Origin: Vicinamibacteria bacterium
GTDB taxonomy: Bacteria > Acidobacteriota > Vicinamibacteria > Fen-336
DNA length: 32,344 bases
Direction: 5' to 3'
Assembly: GCA_016934575.1 (NCBI GenBank)
Contig: JAFGSN010000013.1
Coordinates: forward strand, 1-32,344
The position numbers and the translations under genes were made by a program. Under the pieces are notes generated by a model, which ran no database searches, was not told the DNA's origin, and saw nothing but the letters and a program-made list of their open reading frames with translations. Below are positions 1 to 9,270 of this stretch, piece by piece (positions within the stretch are counted from its first letter, which is position 1; every line of letters starts with the position of its first letter).

Positions 1-13
1 GATGACACCGATC

Positions 14-1855
14 TCACTCCACCGTTACGGATTTGGCAAGATTTCGCGGCTGGTCGACGTCGCGTCCAGCGCGCAACGCCACGTGATAGGCCAGAAGCTG
101 TTGCGGAACGACGAAAAGCAGCGGCGACAGGAGCTCTTCCGAGGGCGGAATTTCTATGATGGCGTCATCCGTCCCGTCGAGCACGGACGCCAGCGTACTG
201 TCGCCCGCGGTCACCAAGGCGATCACGCGGCCGCCGCGGGCTTTCACTTCCTGAACATTGGACACCATCTTTTCGAAAACCCGACCGGCTGGGCATAACG
301 CTACGACCGGAACGCTTTCGTCGATGAGCGCGATTGGGCCGTGCTTCATCTCCCCGGCGGGATATCCTTCGGCATGCGCGTAAGAGATCTCCTTGAGCTT
401 CAGAGCGCCTTCGAGCGCGATGGGATAATGGATGCCCCGGCCGATAAACAGGAAGTCCTTGGCGTGCGCGAGAGTGCGCGAAAGCGCGTCGATTCTGTTG
501 TCAAGACCGAGCGTTTGGTCCATGAGGCTCGGTATACGCGTCAGTCCTGCGAGCAAAGCGCGGAGCGTGTTTCGCTCGAGCGTCCCGCGCAGTCGAGCGG
601 CATGCAGGGCGATGAGCAGCATTGCGATGATTTGTGACGTAAAAGCCTTGGTTGACGCAACGCCGATCTCGGGACCCGCGTGCGTGAGCAGGGTTCCGGC
701 CGCTTCTCGAGTCAGCATCGACCCTCGAACGTTACAGACGGCGACGGGCAACGCGCCGCGCGCCTTCGCTTCTCGGAATGCGGCCAGCGTGTCCGCAGTC
801 TCGCCGCTCTGGCTGATGGCGATGGCGAGCGTCGAGGGACCAACCAGCGGCTCGCGATAACGGAACTCGCTTCCGTAGTCGGTTTCGGTGGGGATCTTCG
901 CCAGTCGTTCCAGAAGGAACTTGCCGACAAGCGCCGCATGCCAGCTCGTGCCGCAGGCGACGATCACGACACGCTCCGCCGTGCGCAGCCCCTCGATCGC
1001 CGGTCCGAGCTCTTCGAGATTCACGTCGCCCGCCTCGAGATCGATTCTTCCGACGAGCGTGTCGCGCGCAGCCTGGGGTTGCTCGTGGATTTCCTTAAGC
1101 ATGAAATGCCGGTAGCCGCCCTTCTCGACCTGAATCGGATCCCATGCGATTCTCTGCGGCGTCCGCGTCGTTTCATGTCCGTGGCGATCGAAAAGACGCG
1201 CCGAATCCGGAGTGATCTCAGCCAACTCGCCGTCGTCGAGAAAGATGAAATCCTTCGTGTATGGAAGCAAGGCTGGAATATCGGAAGCCAAGAAATTCTC
1301 GTGATCGCCCAAGCCGACGACCATCGGCGGACCCATGCGCGCGGCGATGAGCCGCTGTGGCTCTCCGACGTGAAGCAAGGCCAAGGCATAGACGCCTTTA
1401 AGCTTGGGAAGGGTGTTTCGGACGGATTCGAGGAGCGATCCCTGGTATTGTTCTTCGACGAGGTGCGCGATCACCTCGGTGTCGGTCTGTGTTTCGATTC
1501 GGTGGTTGCGTTCCAGGAGCAGGCGTTTAAGGTCGAGGTAGTTTTCGATGATTCCGTTATGGACGACAACGATCCGCCCCGTGCAGTCTTGATGCGGATG
1601 GGCGTTTTCTTCGCTTGGGCGTCCATGCGTGGCCCAGCGCGTGTGTCCGATGCCGAAGACGCCTTCGATCGGATCGACGCGCAGGCTATCCTCGAGATGT
1701 CGTAGCTTGCCGGCCGTGCGACGTCGCATGAGGCGTCCGTCGCGGACGACGGCGATGCCGGCCGAGTCATACCCGCGGTATTCGAGACGTTTCAGACCGC
1801 CGATAATGACGCTGACCGCGTTGCGCGGCCCGACATATCCGACGATTCCACACAT
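14..1855 (-). CDS. glmS: Glutamine--fructose-6-phosphate aminotransferase (isomerizing)
   Basis: GlmS makes glucosamine-6-phosphate from fructose-6-phosphate and glutamine, the entry step of UDP-GlcNAc synthesis in the cytoplasm. The 613-aa product has the usual family length. It begins MCGIVGYVG, so Cys2 becomes the N-terminal nucleophile of the class II glutamine amidotransferase domain. The amidase motifs HTRWATHG and HNGIIENY follow. Two SIS sugar-isomerase domains come next, with CGTSWHAA, SQSGETADT and STKAFTSQ, and the conserved C-terminus ends LAKSVTVE. The ATG directly abuts the TAG of the upstream glmU-like gene, so the two are probably translationally coupled. No glmS ribozyme is possible in the zero-length gap. 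The gene is complete; its stop lies 13 bases from the window edge. Function is very secure. Confidence 0.98.
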   Translation of the reverse strand: MCGIVGYVGPRNAVSVIIGGLKRLEYRGYDSAGIAVVRDGRLMRRRTAGKLRHLEDSLRVDPIEGVFGIGHTRWATHGRPSEENAHPHQDCTGRIVVVHNGIIENYLDLKRLLLERNHRIETQTDTEVIAHLVEEQYQGSLLESVRNTLPKLKGVYALALLHVGEPQRLIAARMGPPMVVGLGDHENFLASDIPALLPYTKDFIFLDDGELAEITPDSARLFDRHGHETTRTPQRIAWDPIQVEKGGYRHFMLKEIHEQPQAARDTLVGRIDLEAGDVNLEELGPAIEGLRTAERVVIVACGTSWHAALVGKFLLERLAKIPTETDYGSEFRYREPLVGPSTLAIAISQSGETADTLAAFREAKARGALPVAVCNVRGSMLTREAAGTLLTHAGPEIGVASTKAFTSQIIAMLLIALHAARLRGTLERNTLRALLAGLTRIPSLMDQTLGLDNRIDALSRTLAHAKDFLFIGRGIHYPIALEGALKLKEISYAHAEGYPAGEMKHGPIALIDESVPVVALCPAGRVFEKMVSNVQEVKARGGRVIALVTAGDSTLASVLDGTDDAIIEIPPSEELLSPLLFVVPQQLLAYHVALRAGRDVDQPRNLAKSVTVE

Positions 1856-2992
1856 CTATCGTCGCTCTCTCTCTTTGTGATCGGATCGTTGCGCGTTGTT
1901 CTCGACGCCGCTCGCCTCGCGCTCCCGTCGGCGTTCCGCCCGGCCGGGTTTCCCGACATTCGCCGTCATTCCGACATAACGGCCGTGTTGAAGATGGACG
2001 AAGGGTCCAACACACTCCCCCGTTTGCACGAAGGATTCTCGTATCAGGCAGTGATCGAGAATTTCGGCGTCTTCTCCGATTTCGGCATCCGCCAGCCGCG
2101 CGAACGGGCCGATGCGCGCGCGCGCGCGGACGAGGGTGCGGCCCTCGATGATTGTGAACGGACGTAGAATCGCGTCTGTTTCAAGGATCGCTTCCGATCC
2201 AACCCACGTTGTGTCGGGATCCTCGACGATCACGCCTTCAAGCATCAGGGCGTCGAGTTTCCTCGCCAATAGTCTATTCGTGGCTTCCGCCAGGTCTTGC
2301 AGCGTGTTCACTCCAAGCGTTTCACTTGCGTCGGACGCCGCCATCGACTGGACATTACGCCCGGCCGTGGCGAGCAAGCCGATCACGTCCGTGAGATAGA
2401 TCTCACCCTGTGCATTAGCGCGGCCTAATAGATCAAGGACGGAAAACAACTCCCGTACCGAGAAAACGTAAACGCCAACGTTGACTTCGGCGATCTCTTT
2501 TTCTTCTTCGGAGGCGTCCCGCGCCTCGATGATTTTTAGAATACCGCCGCTCGCATTGCGCTTGATGCGGCCGTAGGCCCCGGGCTCCGCGATTCGGCAG
2601 GTGAGAAGCGTCGCTGCGCAATCAGAAGAGACATGTGCTTCAATCAGCGCTGCGATCGTTTCGTGTCGAAGAAGCGGCGTATCTCCGCTTATAACCAGCA
2701 AGGGCCGATCCGCAAACTCACCGACCTCTTGCCGCGCCACCTGTACGGCGTGGCCCGTTCCCAGTTGAGGCTCCTGCCTGACAAAACGACAACCCCGACC
2801 CGCGTATGCCGCCTCCACGTTTTCGGCGTCATGACCGGTGACGACCGTGACCGGATCGAGCGCCAGCGGCTTGAGCGAAAGCAGGACATGTTGCAGCAAC
2901 TGTCGATCGAGGGCACGATGAAGAACCTTGGCGACGCCGCTCTTCATGCGTGTCCCTTTGCCCGCAGCGAGGATTAGAGCCTGACATTTCAC
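1856..2992 (-). CDS. glmU: GlmU-like N-acetylglucosamine-1-phosphate uridylyltransferase, acetyltransferase domain truncated
   Basis: The N-terminal domain is a GlmU-type nucleotidyltransferase that forms UDP-GlcNAc from GlcNAc-1-P and UTP. It has LAAGKGTRMKS, QLGTGHAV, SGDTPLL, AYGRI, EVNVGVYVF and GVNTLQDL, all family signatures. The usual PKVLH reads AKVLH. Left-handed beta-helix hexapeptides start near residue 250 but stop after about four coils. The region that normally reads GPFARLRPG is GPFVHLQHG. The protein then runs into a charged Arg/Glu-rich tail and ends at 378 aa, against about 450-460 aa for bifunctional GlmU. The lysine, histidine and asparagine residues of the acetyltransferase site are therefore absent. 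I see no matching continuation in other frames. The start is GTG. The stop touches the glmS start codon. Uridylyltransferase activity is likely; acetyltransferase activity is not. Confidence 0.9.
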   Translation of the reverse strand: MKCQALILAAGKGTRMKSGVAKVLHRALDRQLLQHVLLSLKPLALDPVTVVTGHDAENVEAAYAGRGCRFVRQEPQLGTGHAVQVARQEVGEFADRPLLVISGDTPLLRHETIAALIEAHVSSDCAATLLTCRIAEPGAYGRIKRNASGGILKIIEARDASEEEKEIAEVNVGVYVFSVRELFSVLDLLGRANAQGEIYLTDVIGLLATAGRNVQSMAASDASETLGVNTLQDLAEATNRLLARKLDALMLEGVIVEDPDTTWVGSEAILETDAILRPFTIIEGRTLVRARARIGPFARLADAEIGEDAEILDHCLIRESFVQTGECVGPFVHLQHGRYVGMTANVGKPGRAERRREREASGVENNAQRSDHKERERR

Positions 2993-3138
2993 GGTATCTG
3001 ATCTTTGATTCTTATGCCGGCAGTGAAGTCGGCGAAGTGTGGTTCACGCTCATCCAACTACGGGCCGTTGGCCGCGCCTGGGGATCCGGACGCGTGTTCG
3101 ATAGGCAATAGGCGTCGATAAGCGTGGATGAACGAGAG

Positions 3139-3975
3139 TCATTCCAGGGAGATGTCTTTGATCCGCCACGTTCCGCTCTCCTTCACGAGAAAAACTGCGA
3201 TCGGCGCCTGACGGCCGGACGCCGACGTCAGTTTTCCTTGCAGCTTGACCTCGTCGTTTTGTCGTGAACGACCGGAGAATGATATCGATGCGTATTCAGA
3301 AAGGATAGAATGCGATTCGACATAGAACTCGAATTCTTCCGGGCCCAACCGGGACTTGTAGTCGGCGCTCAGACGATCGTAAACGGACGCCAGCTTTCCG
3401 TTACGAATGTCCGTGAGCTGTGTTTCGACGGCATGTATGGCGTCACGAGTTCCAATAAACGCGAAACCGAAAGGGATCGCCACGATCGCTACCAAGAGCA
3501 AAGCAACGATTGTCAGGCAACCGCAGCCGCCCGTCGTGATCCAGAATAGGGGGCTTTTCGACTTCCGTGGCGTGAGCGGCTTCACGGGCGGGGTCGTACT
3601 CGGAGAACGCATCACGCCGGCATGCACTGGAGGAGGAGGCGGCGGCGCCGGTCGCGTTGAAGGCGCGGGGTGTAAGATCGTGGCCTCCGACGACTCCGCC
3701 GCGATTTCGACGCGGTATTCAAGCGCTCCGAATCGCAGGTGCTGTCCTTGTCGTATGACGGCTTCGGAGGTTCGCTGTCCGTCGATGAACGTGCCGTTGG
3801 CGCTGCCTTGATCGATGACGGCCCAATCGGAATCGCGCCTCTCGATCCGCGCATGGCGGCGAGAGACCGAGCCGTCGGTGAGGACGACGTCACACGAGGG
3901 ATCACGACCGACGAGCACGTCCTGGGAGATCTCGATCGGTAATCCCGAGGGCGACAGCAATCGAATGGCCGTCAT
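3139..3975 (-). CDS. FHA-domain membrane protein
   Basis: The 278-aa product begins with a forkhead-associated domain (residues about 1-92) carrying the phosphothreonine-binding signature: Gly23-Arg24, Ser38-x-x-His41 and Asn60-Gly-Thr. A proline-rich linker with a run of seven prolines (about 103-133) leads to a single hydrophobic helix (about 144-174). A C-terminal region of about 100 residues resembles small extracytoplasmic alpha/beta domains, but I cannot name its family. The expected layout is a cytoplasmic phosphopeptide reader anchored in the inner membrane with a periplasmic tail. A strong AGGAGG Shine-Dalgarno lies a few bases before the ATG, which fixes the start. It sits between the GT9 gene and glmU. 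A link to Ser/Thr kinase signalling is an inference from the domain only. Confidence 0.88.
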   Translation of the reverse strand: MTAIRLLSPSGLPIEISQDVLVGRDPSCDVVLTDGSVSRRHARIERRDSDWAVIDQGSANGTFIDGQRTSEAVIRQGQHLRFGALEYRVEIAAESSEATILHPAPSTRPAPPPPPPVHAGVMRSPSTTPPVKPLTPRKSKSPLFWITTGGCGCLTIVALLLVAIVAIPFGFAFIGTRDAIHAVETQLTDIRNGKLASVYDRLSADYKSRLGPEEFEFYVESHSILSEYASISFSGRSRQNDEVKLQGKLTSASGRQAPIAVFLVKESGTWRIKDISLE

Positions 3976-4003
3976 GAACGCCTCCTATGATGGGATTCTA
4001 GGA

Positions 4004-5287
4004 TCATGAATCCAGTCTCGTCAACGTGAGAGACGCGCTTTTGCGCAGAAGATGAGCCGCTTCTGCGTAGACTTGATCGACGCTGATCATTCGCAGGCAT
4101 TCCGGAGGGCTCGGATGACGACACTCGCGTGGCGGCCGGCGAATGAGATTGCAGGGGGAGCACCAGAGGTCGGGACAAACGACGACGTGGCGCTCGGGAT
4201 TCCTTGCTCCCGAGAAGTAGCGGGCCGGATCTGAGGGGCCGAAGAGACTGACGGACGGCGTTCCGACCGCGCAAGCCATGTGCATTGGACCCGTGTCCGA
4301 CGAAAGAAAAAGATCGAGCTCGGCGATGACAGCGAGCGTCTCGCGCACAGCTAGACGTCCGGCGAGGTTGACCGCCGGCGAAGAAAGACCTTGGCCGACC
4401 ATCCGCGCAAGAGGCTCGTCCTGAACCGAGCCCGTTATGATGATCGTTGCGTGATGTTCGCGCTGGAGTCGACGAGCCAGATCGTTCCATCGACTCGTGT
4501 CCCACTGCTTGATGGCGCGCCCGCCGCTCGGATGGATGCCCACAAGAGGCCGCTTTTCCGTCAACCCGAGATACGAGCGCAGCCGTTTTGCGAAATCAAG
4601 CTCGTGTTGCTCGAGAATCGCGGGCGGCGCCTGTTCCGGGACGAATCCGACGGCTCTTTGAACGGCCAGGCGATTCTGCTCGACCCACGAGATGGTTTCG
4701 TCGAGCGCGACGATATCAGTGAGGAACTGAACGCCTCCCGTGTTAGCGTAACCGACTCGGATCTTCGCCCGGGCGAGGAACATGAGGATCGCCGCTCGCA
4801 GGTCACCCTGAAGATCAATGGCGAGGTCCGGCCGGTGCCGGCGCAGCGACCAGGCGCGACTTGCGAGCGATCGTACGCGTAGCGCGCCGTCGTCGGCGCG
4901 ACCGATCCAGGGCGCGCTCCAAACGAGCAGCTCGTCGATCGGAGCGCTGCGGGCGATATCGGCGCTCCATGCGCCGACCGCCAGACTGATATGTGCATTG
5001 GGCAGGGCCGCGCGAAGGTCCGCAAGGGCGGGCAGGGACATGAGAACGTCGCCGATCCGGTCGAGGCGGAGCACGAGGACGCGTTTCACCGCGAGGCGAT
5101 TCGGACACGCCACGCCGGCGGTGCGTGATCCCCGGCCAGCGCACAGAGAGAGCAATCGCGAGGGCAGATCGAGGCATGAAACGAGCGCTCGTTCCCATGG
5201 CTGGTAGATGCGGCTGGCCGTGCCTTTAATGGGACGCCAGCGTCTTCGCTTGGACAAAGCAGTCCTCAAGCCTTTTAGCCGTTGCAT
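4004..5287 (-). CDS. Glycosyltransferase family 9 (heptosyltransferase-like)
   Basis: This is a GT-B fold enzyme of the GT9/lipopolysaccharide heptosyltransferase family, expected to add a heptose or related sugar to a lipid-linked glycan at the cytoplasmic face. The N-terminal core motif RVLVLRLDRIGDVLMSLPAL starts near residue 69. The C-terminal domain has GIHPSGG followed by KQW, then SSDTGPMHMACAVGTPSVSLFGPSDP, the nucleotide-sugar-binding signature. Four cysteines cluster near the C-terminus. The chosen ATG gives 427 aa and overlaps the upstream GT4 gene by 62 bases. TTG codons further in would shorten the overlap. About 70 residues precede the core, including a basic and hydrophobic stretch that may be a membrane-association helix. 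The exact acceptor cannot be told from sequence. Confidence 0.9.
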   Translation of the reverse strand: MQRLKGLRTALSKRRRWRPIKGTASRIYQPWERALVSCLDLPSRLLSLCAGRGSRTAGVACPNRLAVKRVLVLRLDRIGDVLMSLPALADLRAALPNAHISLAVGAWSADIARSAPIDELLVWSAPWIGRADDGALRVRSLASRAWSLRRHRPDLAIDLQGDLRAAILMFLARAKIRVGYANTGGVQFLTDIVALDETISWVEQNRLAVQRAVGFVPEQAPPAILEQHELDFAKRLRSYLGLTEKRPLVGIHPSGGRAIKQWDTSRWNDLARRLQREHHATIIITGSVQDEPLARMVGQGLSSPAVNLAGRLAVRETLAVIAELDLFLSSDTGPMHMACAVGTPSVSLFGPSDPARYFSGARNPERHVVVCPDLWCSPCNLIRRPPRECRHPSPPECLRMISVDQVYAEAAHLLRKSASLTLTRLDS

Positions 5288-6437
5288 CCCATCCCAGATT
5301 CTCGACAGCCAAACGACGCGCTTCGCGTCCGAGGCGTTCTCGCGCCACAGAATCCTTTCGCAGCTCGTTGATGCGCAGCGCAAGCTCCCGGATATCCGCC
5401 GGTTGGAACAAGCGACCGTTGACACCGTCTTCTATGACGTCAGGGATGCCCGCAACTCGTGACGCCACGATCGCGGATCCGCTGGACAACGCTTCGAGCA
5501 GCGCGTTTGGCAGGCCGTCGACGTTTCCTGACGAGTCAATGACGGATGGAATCACGGAGATGTCAGCGTCGGCGAGAGCTTCGGCTGTATTCTCGCGATC
5601 CAAGGCGCCCGCGAAAACGACAGAGGCGCACAGTCCTCGTGTTTGCTCCTCCAAGGATTGGCGCAAATCGCCCGAACCGACGAGCAATAGCCGTGTTCCC
5701 GGGCACTGGGCGATCGCCTCGATCAAGCAATCAAAGCCTTTTTTCTTCACTAATCGGCCGACGGCCACGACAAGCGTATCGCCCGCCGGAATCCGGTATC
5801 TATCGCGAGTCCGGCCGCTCCTCTTCCCGGGAGAGAAGAGATCGATATCGACGCCATATGGTACCGTATGCGTTCGGTCGACGGCGGCCCCGAGCCTTAT
5901 CGCCCGGCGCGTGAGATCGGCGCTGCAAGCAGAAACCGCGCCAGCACGGACAAAGGTAAAACGACAGGCGAGTCTTAGGATAGAGCTGCGTTCGGCGAGA
6001 AACACGTCGCTGCCATGCAAGCTCACGATGAACGGCAGGCGTCTTCTTCTGAAAAGGTCGACCAACGGCACAGCGTTCGGAACGATCCAGTGAATGTGAG
6101 CGATGTCATAAGAACGAGCTGCGAGTCGCGCGCTCACCATGCGTCGTAACGCGAGCGTGGCCAGGGGGGCCAGAAGCAACGATCCACGACGAATGCGGAC
6201 GTCCGCCTCGAGGCTTTGTGCGTAGCCCCAACGACACCACCGATCTTGGGTCGTGTACCGATAGGGGTGAAACCGAAACGGATCGCTTGCCGGACGGTTC
6301 AGCTCGGGGTGCGCGGGCAGAACCACATCAATCTCATGGCCGCGTGCGGAGAGCGCGCGCGCGATGGATTCGATAAAGGGCGCCGTGATGTCGCCCGGAT
6401 ACTTCGGATAGGACGATGTCACCGTGAGAATGCGCAT
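5226..6437 (-). CDS. Glycosyltransferase family 4
   Basis: The 403-aa protein is a retaining GT-B glycosyltransferase of the GT4 family. The N-terminal acceptor domain opens MRILTVTSSYPKYPGD and carries LHGSDVFLAERSS. The C-terminal donor domain shows AVGRLVKKKGFDCLIEA, then DGLPNALLEALSSGSAIVAS and GIPDVIEDGVNG. In many relatives the position written here as Asp (DGLPN) is Glu, so the EX7E-type pair is conservatively altered. It follows the GT-C-like gene with only 4 bases between them and overlaps the GT9 gene, so it is part of the same glycan-building run. Donor and acceptor sugars are unknown. Confidence 0.93.
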   Translation of the reverse strand: MRILTVTSSYPKYPGDITAPFIESIARALSARGHEIDVVLPAHPELNRPASDPFRFHPYRYTTQDRWCRWGYAQSLEADVRIRRGSLLLAPLATLALRRMVSARLAARSYDIAHIHWIVPNAVPLVDLFRRRRLPFIVSLHGSDVFLAERSSILRLACRFTFVRAGAVSACSADLTRRAIRLGAAVDRTHTVPYGVDIDLFSPGKRSGRTRDRYRIPAGDTLVVAVGRLVKKKGFDCLIEAIAQCPGTRLLLVGSGDLRQSLEEQTRGLCASVVFAGALDRENTAEALADADISVIPSVIDSSGNVDGLPNALLEALSSGSAIVASRVAGIPDVIEDGVNGRLFQPADIRELALRINELRKDSVARERLGREARRLAVENLGWDATAKRLEDCFVQAKTLASH

Positions 6438-6441
6438 GAAA

Positions 6442-9216
6442 TCAGTCTTTTTTCAGTGGTTGGCCGCGTTTGATCTTCACACGATCCACCATGATGCCAA
6501 GGTCTCGAATATCGCTTGAATCCGCCAGCACATCGGCCGGCCGCCATGTCGGCACGCGCAAACGCAGAAGTCGAGGGCCATCAGGAAGGCTTTTGGGCAA
6601 GAGAATCTCGTAAGACGTCCAGTCCGCGCCGATCAGGCGATGCCCGAGCGTTTTCCCGGACAGGTTCATTTCCACATGCGCCGGATTCGAGGCCGGACGA
6701 TACCCGACGCTTGCCGTGAGGATGAGCGTGTCGCCGCCGTTCACCGCCGGAAGATAGACCGCTCCGCAGGACCCTGTCCAGCGGTACGTATGTTCACCGC
6801 CGCCTTCCTTCTCGAAGAATCCCGAGACCTGGAAGTCGTCGGATCCTCCGATGTCGACCTCCATCAGCGCCGGCACGGCGAGCTGCTCCGGAGAGACGAC
6901 CCTCGCGACGCTGAAGCGAAAAGAGCGTCCTTCCGCCCGTCGCGGCGGCCTGAGGTAACTCCGCTCCCATTCGAGCGTCGGAAAGAACTCGTCGAGCACC
7001 TTTTGCAGAAAAACGCCGCACAAGCCCTGCTCGGCGCGATATGTGTAGGCGAAGTAGACGTTTCGATAGGTCTGACGCCAATGCGAGATCAGATGGGCCA
7101 AACGATCAGGGTCCGGATTCCAGCGCGCCAGCTCGAGAACGTGGATGCCGTGAATCGACCAGAGCGGAAGTGAGAGAAGATGTATGCTCGAGCGTTGTTC
7201 GAAGACGACGATGTCGTCCGGGCCGAACAAACGCGACAGGTTTTCGACGAATCGGACGCTTCCGCGCCAATCAACATGTTTGGCGACGAGGCGTGTTTCC
7301 CGAACGAAGACAAGCGCCAGGCAAAGAGTCAGCAGGGCCGCGGCGACTCGCCACATGCCGCGTCTCGATCCGATCTTGAACAACGCGATGGCCATGAAGG
7401 CGAAGCTGCATGGCAGAATGACCGGCACGAAGCGTCGTGCGGCGAAGAAATAATCGTTCCAAACGCGCATCTTGTAGAAGTAGAAAAATGAAAAACTCAA
7501 CGCCGAGAGCACGAGGAACAACGACTGTCGCTCTCTGCCGTGAAGAACGGAAGAGAAACCCATGAGAGCGAGCACGAGCCCGAAAGGCGTCACGAACCAT
7601 CCGAACCGCCGCAGCGCCTGGGCGTCGTGGCCGGCCAGGTGTTGAAATCGCGCGCGCAGGAGCGTCCGGACCAGCCATGCCGGAGGCAAACCGTCCGGGC
7701 AACTCTCCACTTCAGAAGTCTTGACGTACCCCCAGCTCTTGCCATCCGGCCGCAAGACCAGACAGTATCCGTCACGAGCTTTGGCCAGTGCGCGAATCGG
7801 GCTTCGCTTATCGATCACGAAAAGCACAGGCGCTTCGGCGTTCGGTTGTTCCCTGACCGCCGTTCCATCGCCGCGCGATCGAGTCTCCGCTGTTTCGTTG
7901 CCGTCCGCGCCAGCCCACGCGGAGAGAAGCGGTCTTGCGAGATAAGCGTAAAGCGCGAGGCCGGCAAGCGCGACGACGGCGATTCTGCGCAGTTCGTGGT
8001 CGTATCTCTGTCGTTGCGTTCGCAGCCAGTGTCCAAGTCGGTGTATGGATAGCAGCGCGATGACCGAGATCAAGATCGTCACGATCCAGACCCAGCCCGG
8101 TTGTCTCCAGTATGGTCTGGCGAAGACTCCCATAGTGTATTTCCGCGACCAGACCAAGGCATGGATGACCGCATGAGTTGCGAGCAGAAGAAAGGGCGCA
8201 AGCACGGCCAGCGCTCTTTTCCATGGAAGCGTTCCTTGCGACCTGCGGATCGCGATATAGACGCCAAGCGGGATCAAGATCAAGACGCTGTCGATACGAA
8301 CGAGCAGCGAAAGTCCGAAGGCGATTCCCGCAAGAGCGCCAAAGAAAGGCGATGCGCTTTCTTCCCAGAGAGCGATGGCGAACAGGCCCGTGAAGAACAG
8401 GAACAGCGACATGGGCTCGGAAACGGGAAATCGCGAGAACCAGACCTGAATGACGTTCAGGCAGAGAAGAATCGCGGCGAGCAAGCCTGGCCCCGGTCCG
8501 ATCACGCGCCGCAAAGCAAAGAAGCACGCCATCGCGCCCAAAATGCCGAAAACACAGGGAGCTGCCAGAGCGCCCTTGACGCCCATGGATTGAAAAAGAT
8601 AGGCGCCAAAGGCGGGAAAAAGGTGGAAGAACTCAGGGAAGACCCGACCCGTCTCGGGTCGCTCCAGCGGGAATCCCATGAATCGACCCCATGAGAAGTC
8701 TGGATTGTCGGGATGACGATAGAATAATGTGACGTCTTCACGCGGTATCGAGAGCACCGCCGGATCTGTATAGACGATGTCACCATGACGAGCGATGAGC
8801 GCCATGGCGGCAATGTACGTTCCCGGATCCCGGCCGCCGAGAATGTATTCGCTAGGTCGCGCTTGCAGGGTGAACGCGAGCGCGAGGACGCCAATGCCGG
8901 CGGCCAGCGTCAGGCCGTCCCGGCGATAAGCAAAGGGCGATCGCGCGCGCCGCCATCCAATCCCCAGAGCGAGGGCCGAGGCGCCGAAGATGATCGACGC
9001 CGCGGTCAAGAGCGAAAATACGCCGGCCTCCGCAAGCGCTAGAGCGAGCCATGCGCTGGCCATGACGCTGCCGGCGATCGCCACGAAGACAGCCTCGGCG
9101 ATGGAGAGCCGTTCTCGTTCTCGATGCGCGAGCAGCGCCAGCAGAGCGATCCCGGGCGCGACGAATAAGCCCAGAGCCGAGATCACGGCGATCATCGACT
9201 CGACGGGGTATGTCAC
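6442..9216 (-). CDS. Large polytopic GT-C-like membrane glycosyltransferase with C-terminal beta domain
   Basis: The 924-aa protein has about a dozen hydrophobic helices in its first 650 residues. A luminal loop after the early helices reads GGRDPGTYIAAM (Asp130), in the position of the catalytic acidic residue of GT-C/ArnT/PMT-type enzymes that use polyprenyl-phosphate sugars. RFPVSEPMSLF (about 262-272) also resembles that superfamily. A hydrophilic insert (about 435-510), containing two cysteines and a short stretch reminiscent of bacterial SH3 domains, interrupts the membrane region. The last 200 residues look like a beta-sandwich with a terminal VDRVKIKRG strand, perhaps carbohydrate binding. 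The start is GTG; an ATG lies seven codons in. It would transfer a sugar on the periplasmic face. That activity is inferred from topology and one motif. Confidence 0.75.
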   Translation of the reverse strand: MTYPVESMIAVISALGLFVAPGIALLALLAHRERERLSIAEAVFVAIAGSVMASAWLALALAEAGVFSLLTAASIIFGASALALGIGWRRARSPFAYRRDGLTLAAGIGVLALAFTLQARPSEYILGGRDPGTYIAAMALIARHGDIVYTDPAVLSIPREDVTLFYRHPDNPDFSWGRFMGFPLERPETGRVFPEFFHLFPAFGAYLFQSMGVKGALAAPCVFGILGAMACFFALRRVIGPGPGLLAAILLCLNVIQVWFSRFPVSEPMSLFLFFTGLFAIALWEESASPFFGALAGIAFGLSLLVRIDSVLILIPLGVYIAIRRSQGTLPWKRALAVLAPFLLLATHAVIHALVWSRKYTMGVFARPYWRQPGWVWIVTILISVIALLSIHRLGHWLRTQRQRYDHELRRIAVVALAGLALYAYLARPLLSAWAGADGNETAETRSRGDGTAVREQPNAEAPVLFVIDKRSPIRALAKARDGYCLVLRPDGKSWGYVKTSEVESCPDGLPPAWLVRTLLRARFQHLAGHDAQALRRFGWFVTPFGLVLALMGFSSVLHGRERQSLFLVLSALSFSFFYFYKMRVWNDYFFAARRFVPVILPCSFAFMAIALFKIGSRRGMWRVAAALLTLCLALVFVRETRLVAKHVDWRGSVRFVENLSRLFGPDDIVVFEQRSSIHLLSLPLWSIHGIHVLELARWNPDPDRLAHLISHWRQTYRNVYFAYTYRAEQGLCGVFLQKVLDEFFPTLEWERSYLRPPRRAEGRSFRFSVARVVSPEQLAVPALMEVDIGGSDDFQVSGFFEKEGGGEHTYRWTGSCGAVYLPAVNGGDTLILTASVGYRPASNPAHVEMNLSGKTLGHRLIGADWTSYEILLPKSLPDGPRLLRLRVPTWRPADVLADSSDIRDLGIMVDRVKIKRGQPLKKD

Positions 9217-9270
9217 AAGGGCCTCGCGCGCCGTAGCCGGATTCGCCGTTGCGACATCGACACGACCATC

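Noticed and set aside
680-1705. Long plus-strand open frame opposite glmS (341 codons)
   Set aside because: It mirrors the glmS coding frame in GC-rich DNA, and its translation is Arg-rich with no recognisable fold.
2110-2135. Alternating CG run (Z-DNA-like) within glmU
   Set aside because: It simply encodes Arg-Ala-Arg-Ala in a GC-rich gene; no regulatory context.
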